A stretch of DNA of 64,000 bases from contig NZ_JASHKA010000003.1 of the NCBI RefSeq assembly GCF_030732845.1, positions 124,001 to 188,000 on the forward strand. The letters run 5' to 3'. Origin of the DNA: Roseibium sp. MMSF_3544 (lineage in GTDB: Bacteria > Pseudomonadota > Alphaproteobacteria > Rhizobiales > Stappiaceae). Made by a program: the position numbers and the translations under genes. Below are positions 44,889-52,535 of this stretch, piece after piece. The notes below the pieces were generated by a model. It was not told the DNA's origin and did no database searches. It saw only the letters and a program-made list of their open reading frames with translations. Each line of letters starts with the position of its first letter. Position 1 is the stretch's first letter.

Positions 44889-46118
44889 CTATTCGGTTGG
44901 CATCGGTTCAGGATTGCTTGTCTTGTCTTTCACCAGAGTCTCTTCCATGAAGAAGAAATAAATGATCAGGCCCACAGTTGCTGTCGCGGCAAGGCTCAGG
45001 AAACCGACTGTGTAACTGGTGAACTGAACGATGTATTCGGCAGCGATATTGCTCAATGACGCGCCAATCCCAACCAGCATTGCCAGGACGCCCTGTGCAA
45101 AGTTGAACCGCCCGGTGCCTGCGGTGATGTCCGCCAGGACGAGCAGGAAGACCATTGCGAAAATCCCGTTGGCAACACCGTCAAGAGCCTGGATGGCGAC
45201 AAGCGCGTAGGTGTTGTCGAACTGGCTGAACAGGACACCCCGGACCGGAAGCACCAGGAAGGCGATGAGAAGCAGGGGTTTTCTGCCCCAGACATCGGCT
45301 TTCTTGCCGCAAAAGATCGCCATGACGATCATCACCAGCTGGGCCGCAATCACACAGGCCGCAGTAAATGCGACGCCGTGTTCCGCGTCGCTGTTGGACG
45401 ACAGTTTCTGACTGACGAGCGGCAACATCGACGCATTTGCGGAGTGGAACAGGAAGATACAGATGGCAAACACCAGAAGCCGCCTGTCTTCAAAGAGGCT
45501 CAGGATCCCCTCGGGTGCCTTTGCGCCGGCGTTTTCTTCCGCGACACCGCCTCTTGCCAGATCGTGATCGATCGCATCCTTGTTGATCAAAAGCGCACAG
45601 AAAATCATGCCGCAGGCCATTGCCGCGACGAGCCAGAAGACCCCGAGCGCGGACCATGTCAAAGCAAGGATCGCCGCCAGGACGGCCGCAAGCATGTTGC
45701 CTGCGTGGTTCCACGCCTGGTTCGCACTCGTCTGCTTGGTGAAATAGGCATGCCCGACCAGCCCCAGCGTAACAGCGGCGATGAGAGGTCCCAGAAAGGC
45801 GGAGGCGGATCCGATCAGGATTTGCGCGGTGTAAACCGCGTAGGCGTCGTTGAACGCAAGGATGCCAAGCGTGCTCGCGGCAATTGCGATGGCGCAGCCA
45901 ATCAGCAGGGTCCGCTTCCAGGTAACGGCATCGACAATCGCACCCGCAGGCGATTGCATCACCACGGTCGCAATGCTTCCAGCGGCCAGGGCAATGCCGA
46001 TCGCACCCGGGGACCAATGCTGCAGCGACAGGAGATAGATTGCCAGGTAAGGACCGATACCGCCGACAACGTCGCCCGCAAAGAAATTGACGCCAAGCAG
46101 CGGTCTGTTCAATTGCAT
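44889..46118 (-). CDS. MFS transporter
   Basis: 409 residues, 12 membrane helices in two halves. N-terminus NRPLLGVNFFAGDVVGGIGP, the helix 2-3 motif QSPAGAIVDAVTWKRTLLIG (DxxxRR-like), second half KPLLLIAFLVLPVRGVLFSQ. It resembles drug- or metabolite-efflux MFS proteins of unassigned substrate. GAGGCG is near the start. It diverges from an SLC13-type permease gene across a 123 bp AT-rich spacer, so the pair may be co-regulated. Confidence 0.82.
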   Translation of the reverse strand: MQLNRPLLGVNFFAGDVVGGIGPYLAIYLLSLQHWSPGAIGIALAAGSIATVVMQSPAGAIVDAVTWKRTLLIGCAIAIAASTLGILAFNDAYAVYTAQILIGSASAFLGPLIAAVTLGLVGHAYFTKQTSANQAWNHAGNMLAAVLAAILALTWSALGVFWLVAAMACGMIFCALLINKDAIDHDLARGGVAEENAGAKAPEGILSLFEDRRLLVFAICIFLFHSANASMLPLVSQKLSSNSDAEHGVAFTAACVIAAQLVMIVMAIFCGKKADVWGRKPLLLIAFLVLPVRGVLFSQFDNTYALVAIQALDGVANGIFAMVFLLVLADITAGTGRFNFAQGVLAMLVGIGASLSNIAAEYIVQFTSYTVGFLSLAATATVGLIIYFFFMEETLVKDKTSNPEPMPTE

Positions 46119-46241
46119 GATTTTCGCCTCAGAACTGCGCTCATGGCATGAGATAAGAAATCGTCATTAATTTTCCATTTAAATACGGCGTGCAATAGAA
46201 TATCAAATGATCTTTGCCGAAAAACATCGAGTCTGAATTAG

Positions 46242-47489
46242 ATGCCTTTGAGTTTAATTGTATCTATATTTGTCTTTTTCATGATTGCGATCCGCCAATG
46301 GTTGCCAGATTGGCTGAAAATCTGGATGATCATGACAATTGGCGCAGTATTTTTGCTGATATCCGGTAATATTTCTCCCACTGAAGCCTTAAACGCCATC
46401 GACTGGAACGTGATTGCCTATCTGTTCGGCGTCTTCGCGATCTCGCATGCGTTGTTTGCCTCCGGGATTTCAGAAAAGGTCGGCAACTGGATCTGCGCAG
46501 AAAGCCGCTCCATCCCTCAAATACTGCTGTTCTTCATATTGTTTGTCACCGTCGTTTCTGCGGTGCTGACGAACGATGCTGCGGCGGCCATCGGGACACC
46601 GATCGCCATTGCAATCGCGGCAAGCCTTCGAATTGCAGCGGCCCTGCCCCTGATCGCTCTTTGTGTGTCCGTCACGGTCGGCAGCATGTTTTCCCCGGTG
46701 GGCAACCCGCAGAACCTTCTGATCGTCGCGGACGGGCATTTCAAAAATCCGGTCGGAGTGTTTTTGGAATGGCTCGCCGTGCCCGGTCTGATTTCACTTG
46801 CCTTCACGCTTGTCTGGTTCTGGTACTGTTTTGCCAGGACACCGAAGGGAGACGCACCCGAGCACGTTGTACCGGATTCGCAGACAACGCGCCGATGGCC
46901 GGCGCTTCTGGCCTCCGGCCTTTTGTGCGTTCTTGTCGTGGCTGACAGTCTTGCGCACGAGACCGGCTGGATCCCCGACCTGCCTCTCGGCGCTCTAAGT
47001 CTGATCGCCGCGGCTCCGCTTTTCGCGTTTTCCTCGCACCGGCTCCAACTGGTGAAAGAAGTTGACTGGCATACGCTGATCTTCTTCGTCTCCATGTTCA
47101 TCGTGACCGGTGCTGTTCTGAAATCAGGCGCCCTGCAAGAGTGGCTCAGTCCCTGGCACGATCAGCTTGGCGAGCCGCTGTTTGTCACCTCGATCGCGTT
47201 TTTCGGCAGTCAGGTGTTTTCAAACGTGCCGCTTGTTGAGATCTATCTGAACCTTCTGGAAGACCACAACACGGCAACCTTGATGCTGCTCTCGGGGATT
47301 TCCACGCTGGCCGGCAACCTGTTTATCCTGAGCGCGGCCAGCAACGTGATCATCGTGCAGCAAAGTGAGAAGCATGGCGTAACGCCATTCCAGTTCTGGC
47401 AATTCACCCGCTACGTCCTGCCGGTCACAATCGTTTCAATTGCCGCGTGCGTCCTCTGGGTCGGCTTTTTAAGGACAATCAGCGGATGA
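46242..47489 (+). CDS. SLC13/ArsB-type anion permease
   Basis: 415 residues with about ten to twelve membrane helices. The ion transporter (IT) superfamily pattern is seen in SAVLTNDAAAAIGTPIAIAI (the TND motif) and SVTVGSMFSPVGNPQNLLI (SPxGNPQN, the anion-binding loop). Members carry dicarboxylates, sulfate, arsenite or Na+. The local base composition near the start is AT-rich, unlike the neighbours. No arsenic genes are adjacent; the anion is unknown. Confidence 0.82.
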   Translation: MPLSLIVSIFVFFMIAIRQWLPDWLKIWMIMTIGAVFLLISGNISPTEALNAIDWNVIAYLFGVFAISHALFASGISEKVGNWICAESRSIPQILLFFILFVTVVSAVLTNDAAAAIGTPIAIAIAASLRIAAALPLIALCVSVTVGSMFSPVGNPQNLLIVADGHFKNPVGVFLEWLAVPGLISLAFTLVWFWYCFARTPKGDAPEHVVPDSQTTRRWPALLASGLLCVLVVADSLAHETGWIPDLPLGALSLIAAAPLFAFSSHRLQLVKEVDWHTLIFFVSMFIVTGAVLKSGALQEWLSPWHDQLGEPLFVTSIAFFGSQVFSNVPLVEIYLNLLEDHNTATLMLLSGISTLAGNLFILSAASNVIIVQQSEKHGVTPFQFWQFTRYVLPVTIVSIAACVLWVGFLRTISG

Positions 47490-47627
47490 ACAACAATTTG
47501 GCGTCTACTTTGCGCGAAACCGCCGCAATCTGGTGAGAAGCTCTTCATATTCAATTGCATTTGCCCACATTGTTACCCTATGTAGGTTATTGGTTTTCAT
47601 ACGATCTTGTCGGGAGAAACCCTGTTC

Positions 47628-48614
47628 ATGGCTGTTGATGTTGATGCGCTGGTGGATAGACGGCGGCTGAGGCGCAAGGTGACTTTCTGGCGCGTGGCCA
47701 CATTCATCGTGATTGCAGGGGCCCTGATAGCGGGACTTGCCTACGCATCCGGCGTATCGGGCCTATCCAAGCGGTCGGCCCATATCGCGCGCATACCGGT
47801 TGAGGGTGTGATCGTTGAAAACCGGAAAACGCTGAAGATGATCGAGAGGATCAGCAAGGCGGACGCGGTCAAAGGGGTGGTCATTTCGATCAACTCCCCG
47901 GGCGGCAGCACGACAGGAGGCGAGGCCCTTTATCAGGCGCTGCGCAAGCTGGCCGAAAAAAAGCCGGTCGTTGCCGAGATCCGGACGGTCGGAACGTCTG
48001 CCGGCTACATGGTCGCCCTTTCCTCCGATCACATTGTCGCGAGGTACAACACGATCACCGGCTCCATCGGTGTGCTGTTCCAGTTCGGCAATCTTGAAAA
48101 GCTCCTGGAAACGGTCGGCGTGCAGATGGAAGCGGTCAAGAGCGCGCCTCTCAAAGCCGAACCCGACTTCTATTCCGAGGCGAGCCCTCAGGCCAGAGCG
48201 ATGCTGCAATCGCTCGTCAGCGACTCCTACGATTGGTTCGTCGGACTTGTCGCGGAGCGCCGTCAGCTTGAGCCTGCAACGGCAAGATCGCTTGCCGACG
48301 GACGTATTCTGACTGGTCACAAAGCGCTTGAAGCAAAGCTCATCGATGCCATCGGCGGCGAGGAGAAAGCCGTTGAATGGCTGGAAACGGAAAAAGGGGT
48401 GAGCAAGGACCTTCCGGTTGTCACATGGACAACAAACGAAAACCTTGAAGAGCTGCCTTTTTCCTCCCGTGTCTCCCGAGAATTCGGAAAAGGCATCGGA
48501 TCTGCCCTCATAAACCCGATAAATGACGCTAAGGGGCTGATTCCTCGAGGCCTTACGCTTGACGGGCTCGTGTCCGTTTGGCAGGCTTCTGACGCGGCAG
48601 ACAATAAACCGTAA
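47628..48614 (+). CDS. sppA: Signal peptide peptidase SppA, S49 short form
   Basis: 328 residues from the ATG at 47628, with GGGAGA about 11 bases upstream; a TTG start at 47607 is possible but lies before that site. One membrane helix at about 20-40 (ATFIVIAGALIAGLAYASG) anchors a periplasmic S49 domain. The oxyanion region is INSPGGSTTGGEALYQAL, the nucleophile Ser is in RTVGTSAGYMVALSSDHIVA. It degrades leftover signal peptides. It is followed after 15 bp by ihfB, the usual rhizobial order. Confidence 0.92.
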   Translation: MAVDVDALVDRRRLRRKVTFWRVATFIVIAGALIAGLAYASGVSGLSKRSAHIARIPVEGVIVENRKTLKMIERISKADAVKGVVISINSPGGSTTGGEALYQALRKLAEKKPVVAEIRTVGTSAGYMVALSSDHIVARYNTITGSIGVLFQFGNLEKLLETVGVQMEAVKSAPLKAEPDFYSEASPQARAMLQSLVSDSYDWFVGLVAERRQLEPATARSLADGRILTGHKALEAKLIDAIGGEEKAVEWLETEKGVSKDLPVVTWTTNENLEELPFSSRVSREFGKGIGSALINPINDAKGLIPRGLTLDGLVSVWQASDAADNKP

Positions 48615-48629
48615 TCGAGGGGGCTCTTT

Positions 48630-48929
48630 ATGATCAAATCTGAGCTGGTTCAGCATATTGCCGAACAAAATCCGCATCTTTATCAGCGCGACGTTGAAAA
48701 CATAGTCAATGCGATCCTGGATGAGATCACCGAGGCCCTCATGCGTGGAGACCGGGTCGAGCTGCGTGGCTTCGGCGCATTCTCCGTCAAGAACAGACCG
48801 GCGCGCATCGGTCGCAATCCGAGAACCGGGCAGAAGGTTGAAGTTGACGAGAAGTTCGTTCCCTTCTTCAAAACCGGCAAGGAAATGCGTATACGTTTGA
48901 ATGACGGTGTCGACCACGGCGACGACTGA
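48630..48929 (+). CDS. ihfB: Integration host factor subunit beta
   Basis: 99 residues, the standard length. [18 protein letters not shown] at the start, the DNA-binding arm [12 protein letters not shown], and [17 protein letters not shown], which together define IHF-beta. With IHF-alpha (not in this window) it bends DNA and assists recombination and transcription. GAGGGGG precedes the ATG. Confidence 0.95.
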   Translation: MIKSELVQHIAEQNPHLYQRDVENIVNAILDEITEALMRGDRVELRGFGAFSVKNRPARIGRNPRTGQKVEVDEKFVPFFKTGKEMRIRLNDGVDHGDD

Positions 48930-48994
48930 TTCAGACGCGCCTCCGATCGACCCTTTGACTTGACTTTCGCTCCGACACTTCAGGGGAGACCGCA

Positions 48995-49360
48995 GTGACC
49001 CGTTTCATCAAGAATGTGATCCTGTTCGCAATCGCGGTGGTTCTGGTCCCTCTGTCTGTTGCCAACAGACACACGGTCGATCTGGCGCTGAACCCGTTCG
49101 ACCCGAGCGATCCGCGCTTGACCATTCCCGACATTCCGCTGTTCTGGATCATCTTTGCGAGCCTTGGCGTCGGCATCATCGTCGGAGGGCTGGGCGCATG
49201 GGCGAAACAGGGCCGGTGGCGGAAGGAGGCGCGCCTGAAGCGCCGTGAAGCCGACAAGTGGCACAAGGAAGCCGATCAATTGCGCGAAATGAGCAATGCG
49301 GCACAGCCAGCATCGAATGTGAAGGGATTGCCCGGTCCGGACAGGCGTTCGGCAGCCTAA
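48995..49360 (+). CDS. LapA-family (DUF1049) inner-membrane protein
   Basis: 121 residues with two membrane helices (FIKNVILFAIAVVLVPLSVA and LFWIIFASLGVGIIVGGLGA), followed by a basic amphipathic coiled-coil-like tail (ARLKRREADKWHKEADQLRE). That is the LapA/YciS pattern; YciS works with LapB in regulating LPS synthesis in enterobacteria. It follows ihfB by 65 bp. Confidence 0.85.
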   Translation: MTRFIKNVILFAIAVVLVPLSVANRHTVDLALNPFDPSDPRLTIPDIPLFWIIFASLGVGIIVGGLGAWAKQGRWRKEARLKRREADKWHKEADQLREMSNAAQPASNVKGLPGPDRRSAA

Positions 49361-49373
49361 GATCAACTGATGC

Positions 49374-50282
49374 ATGCGAATTATTTCCAGCGACGAGATC
49401 GATGCATGCCTTGAGGACAGAGACGTCCTTGAAACGCTGCGGCAGGCCTACAGGTCAAACATCGTCGCGCCACCTGCCCCCCATCTTGAAATTCAGCGCC
49501 TCGACCAATTGGCCGGCCATCTCACGCTTCAGCCGGCCTGGACGAATTTCGCTGCACTAAACGATGTTTCCCGTGGGTATGTCGGCTGCACCCTCAATTT
49601 GAACCTGCCGGAGAAAAAAGGGGCTGCTTCCAATTTGTATCTGCTGTTTTCCGGAACAGGCGGTCAGCCCATCGCGCTGATTGACGGGATGCGCATGGCT
49701 GCGTGGCGAACGGCATGCATGCACGGCCTTGCGGCGTCCTATCTCTCACGTGAAGACGCTTCCCGCCTGCTTGTCATCGGTGACGATCTGCGGCTGCCGC
49801 GACTGCTCTCTGCCTATGCGGCCGTGCGGAACCTGACCTCGGTTCTGTTTGCAGGCACGTCGGCTGAAATCATGAAAAAGGTCTCGAACCAACCCGCCCT
49901 TGCAAACGTCCATCTAGGCGCGACGACAGAAATTCACGCCGCACAGGAAGGCGCGGACATGATCTGCGTCGCCGGCCCTGACCACGACAATGGCACTTAT
50001 GATGCCCTGACCTATCTCGATCCGCCGACCGGATGCCACATCGATGTTCTCGATCCCGCCGCTGTCCTGTCATCAGAATTGCTGGACGAAGTCCGCCTGT
50101 TCACATCGGACGTTTCAGCACCGCCCAGGGCCGAACTGGAGTGGGCCGCGGATCTTGCCGGACTGGCAAAAGGCAACAAGGCGGGCCGCCGGTATTACGG
50201 CCAAAGGACCCTTTTCCTCCCGGGTCACCGGACCGGGTTGGCGGACTTTGCTTTGGCAGCACACATTTTTTTGAGGTCCTGA
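49374..50282 (+). CDS. Ornithine cyclodeaminase/mu-crystallin family protein, atypical
   Basis: 302 residues. The N-terminus (RIISSDEIDACLEDRDVLETL) and the GMRMAAWRTACMHGLAASYLSR helix (family RTAA motif) place it in the ornithine cyclodeaminase/mu-crystallin family. The nucleotide site is degenerate: the usual GxGxQA reads LVIGDDLRLPRLL, so NAD binding or the cyclodeaminase reaction may not be conserved. The ATG follows lapA by only 13 bp with no clear ribosome site. Product function unknown. Confidence 0.7.
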   Translation: MRIISSDEIDACLEDRDVLETLRQAYRSNIVAPPAPHLEIQRLDQLAGHLTLQPAWTNFAALNDVSRGYVGCTLNLNLPEKKGAASNLYLLFSGTGGQPIALIDGMRMAAWRTACMHGLAASYLSREDASRLLVIGDDLRLPRLLSAYAAVRNLTSVLFAGTSAEIMKKVSNQPALANVHLGATTEIHAAQEGADMICVAGPDHDNGTYDALTYLDPPTGCHIDVLDPAAVLSSELLDEVRLFTSDVSAPPRAELEWAADLAGLAKGNKAGRRYYGQRTLFLPGHRTGLADFALAAHIFLRS

Positions 50283-50424
50283 GATCTGGAAGTCACGCAG
50301 ACCTTCCCCACATTAGTAAGCACAGAGGGGGAGAATTCGGAAGTGAGATCCAGAATGGACTGCCAAAAAACCACAGGCAGCAGAGGATCGGCTCCCTAAA
50401 CTTGGTTTTGCAAAGGAGCAGAAC

Positions 50425-50517
50425 ATGCTGACGACCCTTGCCTACTCGGCAAGCCTTCCAGCAATAGCGATCGGGTTGATTTTTTACGTTTCAGCCACAT
50501 CGGGGCTTGTGTTTTAG
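50425..50517 (+). CDS. 30-residue single-helix membrane protein
   Basis: A very short gene: AAAGGAG lies 7 bases before the ATG, and it encodes 30 residues with a hydrophobic stretch (LPAIAIGLIFYVSAT) and no charged residues in the core. An ideal Rho-independent terminator begins 10 bp after the TAG stop. The combination of a perfect ribosome site, a hydrophobic helix of membrane-spanning length and a terminator supports translation. No family is recognised; many small bacterial membrane proteins of this kind modulate a larger partner. Confidence 0.6.
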   Translation: MLTTLAYSASLPAIAIGLIFYVSATSGLVF

Positions 50518-50526
50518 GCCAAACAA

Positions 50527-50562
50527 AAAGCCGGTTCCTCAGGGAACCGGCTTTGTTTTTTT
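50527..50562 (+). terminator. Bidirectional terminator after the small membrane protein
   Basis: A 12 bp perfect stem (AAAGCCGGTTCC / GGAACCGGCTTT), 4-base loop, then GTTTTTTT. On the other strand the stem is followed by TTTTTGTTT, so it can also end the converging TRIC-family gene. Confidence 0.92.
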
Positions 50563-50613
50563 GTATTTCAAGATCCGACATACAATGAACCGGCGTCACC
50601 TGATGGAGCCGGT

Positions 50614-51225
50614 TCAGTCGTCACCACGCTTGGTGTAGCCCGGTAAAGTCCAGCCCCTGAGAATTGCTCCACCCCGAAGGAAGAACGCAAACGCCGCTGC
50701 GACAGCGGCCGCCAAGACCTGTGGCGCACCGAAGCTTGCAAGCAGCACGAAACTGCCTGCTCCTGCAAAAGCCGCGCTGACATAGATTTCCGGTTTGACT
50801 ATGGAGGATGCCTCGCCGGCGATCGTGTCGCGGATAATGCCGCCGAACGTCGCCGTTGCAACACCCATCAGTACTGCAACGAGAACCGTGTCGCCCACCG
50901 CCATCGCCTTGGCGGCGCCCATGACGGAATAGGCCGAAATGCCGACAGCATCCGCCCAACGCAGAGGTTTGTTCCGCCGTTCGATCCACTGCGCGAAAAA
51001 CCAGACAACAACGCTGACGAGAAAACAGACAAGAAGGTAGGCTTCGTTCTCGACCCAAAACACCGGAACACCAAGCAGCAGATCCCGCAAGGTTCCGCCA
51101 CCGATGCCGGTGACGGTCGCAAAAAACAGAAGCGCGATGAAATCGAGTTGCTTGCGGGAGGCCACGATACCACCAGTCGCCGCAAAAACGGCCACGCCAA
51201 GATAATCAAGCAACTGCAGCAGCAT
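50614..51225 (-). CDS. TRIC-family (UPF0126, YicG-like) membrane protein
   Basis: 203 residues from the ATG at 51225 (GGAG 6 bases upstream). Seven membrane helices in the UPF0126/TRIC layout: two repeats starting LDYLGVAVFAATGGIVASRK and ADAVGISAYSVMGAAKA, and GGGTLRDLLLG / GGIIRDTIAGE in the loops (the GGxxRD motif of each repeat). Bacterial homologues form trimeric cation channels or glycine transport proteins. It follows grpE on the same strand. Confidence 0.9.
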   Translation of the reverse strand: MLLQLLDYLGVAVFAATGGIVASRKQLDFIALLFFATVTGIGGGTLRDLLLGVPVFWVENEAYLLVCFLVSVVVWFFAQWIERRNKPLRWADAVGISAYSVMGAAKAMAVGDTVLVAVLMGVATATFGGIIRDTIAGEASSIVKPEIYVSAAFAGAGSFVLLASFGAPQVLAAAVAAAFAFFLRGGAILRGWTLPGYTKRGDD

Positions 51226-51348
51226 CGTTGTCTCCAAACGAAAGCCGCCCCAACTTCCGTTGTGAGCGGCTCCGTCGTCTTCAACCCGGCCCTGAAGCCA
51301 AATCTAAAGTTTGACCGTCGGTGTGCGTTCCGGTGAACGCAAAGTGCA

Positions 51349-51990
51349 TCAGGCGCTCTTGTCGACGGTCTGTCCGGCGTCTCCATTTCCTTCGCTCTGC
51401 GGCTGCGGCGTATCCTTGGGGCCACCCTTGGAGACACCCACCATCGCGGGACGAAGAACTCGGTCGCCGATGACATACCCGGCCTGAACAACCTGAACGA
51501 CAGTGTTGTTCGGAACTTCGGTATTTGGCACTTCAAACATGGCCTGGTGGAAATTCGGGTCGAATTTCTGCCCATCCGGTTCCAGCTTGCGCACGCCGTT
51601 CTTCTCAAGCTGATTGAGAAGATCACGCTCGATCATCTCGACGCCCTCGATCAGAGCGGCAATGCCCGCGTCTGCGTTCTTCCGGTCTTCTTCCGGCAAG
51701 GCATCGAGTGCGCGGCGCAGATTGTCGGAGACGGTCAGCATGTCACGGGCAAAGCCGGAAACTGCGTACTGCCTGGCGTCCTTGACTTCTTTCTCGGTCC
51801 GCCGGCGCAGGTTTTCCATTTCCGCCATGGCGCGCAAAGCGCGGTCCTTGAGATCGGCGTTTTCGGCAGCCATAACCTCGAACGGATCTATGCCTGCCGC
51901 CTCGGCGAAATCCTGCTGTGCGTCAGCGGATTCACCGTCCGGGGTTACGTCCGGAGCCTGTTCCTCCGGGGATTGTTTCTCGTCACTCAT
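51349..51990 (-). CDS. grpE: Nucleotide exchange factor GrpE
   Basis: 213 residues. The N-terminus is acidic and disordered, then a long coiled coil ([39 protein letters not shown]) and the beta domain with [20 protein letters not shown] and [20 protein letters not shown] ending ([17 protein letters not shown]). It releases ADP from DnaK. dnaK and hrcA are not in the window. The upstream region has no CIRCE-like element. Confidence 0.95.
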   Translation of the reverse strand: MSDEKQSPEEQAPDVTPDGESADAQQDFAEAAGIDPFEVMAAENADLKDRALRAMAEMENLRRRTEKEVKDARQYAVSGFARDMLTVSDNLRRALDALPEEDRKNADAGIAALIEGVEMIERDLLNQLEKNGVRKLEPDGQKFDPNFHQAMFEVPNTEVPNNTVVQVVQAGYVIGDRVLRPAMVGVSKGGPKDTPQPQSEGNGDAGQTVDKSA

Positions 51991-52048
51991 TTAAGTTCCG
52001 TTTGGCTCAACTGTTTGCGGATGCTTATACGACCGGTTGCGATGAAAG

Positions 52049-52084
52049 CAAAGCAAATCGGCGGATGAGCAAGGTCATCCGCCG
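52049..52084 (-). terminator. Hairpin after trxA
   Basis: On the minus strand CGGCGGATGA, a 6-base loop, TCATCCGCCG (stem 52059-52084), followed by ATTTGCTTTG. It lies 46 bp beyond the trxA stop and before the grpE start, so it may end the long core transcript. Confidence 0.5.
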
Positions 52085-52129
52085 GATGCGTTCATATGAT
52101 ACGCAGCCGCGCAGCCGCTTTTAGCGAGA

Positions 52130-52450
52130 TCAGAGGGCGCTCTTGATCCAGTCGGACAACTTGCCTTTCGGAGCTGCGCCAACCTGGGTCGCCATCGGCT
52201 CACCATCCTTGAACAGGATCAGCATCGGGATGGAGCGAACGCCATACTTCATGGCCATGTCCTGGTTTTCGTCGATGTTGAGCTTGGTGATTTTCACCTC
52301 GCCATTCATCTCCTCGGAAATTTCCTCCAGCGCCGGCGCGATCATTTTACAAGGTCCGCACCATTCAGCCCAGAAGTCAACGACGACCGGACCGTCAGAT
52401 TTCAGAACTTCGGATTCAAAGGAAGCATCGGTTACTTGAGTGGTAGCCAT
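52130..52450 (-). CDS. trxA: Thioredoxin
   Basis: 106 residues, the standard length. The active site is [14 protein letters not shown] with Cys31 and Cys34, the cis-Pro is in [14 protein letters not shown] general cytoplasmic disulfide reductase. It lies last in the divL-tsaE-murU-addB-addA cluster, 85 bp after addA. Confidence 0.97.
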   Translation of the reverse strand: MATTQVTDASFESEVLKSDGPVVVDFWAEWCGPCKMIAPALEEISEEMNGEVKITKLNIDENQDMAMKYGVRSIPMLILFKDGEPMATQVGAAPKGKLSDWIKSAL

Positions 52451-52535
52451 AACTAGATCTCGTGGTTCGATGTTTCACGTCTACCCGATGTAAACGTGTC
52501 AGTTGGCCCGAACGTAGGTAGCGGCAGGCCCGTCG

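Noticed and set aside
51991-52129. CIRCE element or clear sigma-32 promoter upstream of grpE
   Set aside because: No TTAGCACTC-N9-GAGTGCTAA arrangement is present; a TTGCTT-16-TATAAG pairing on the minus strand is only a weak sigma-70 candidate.
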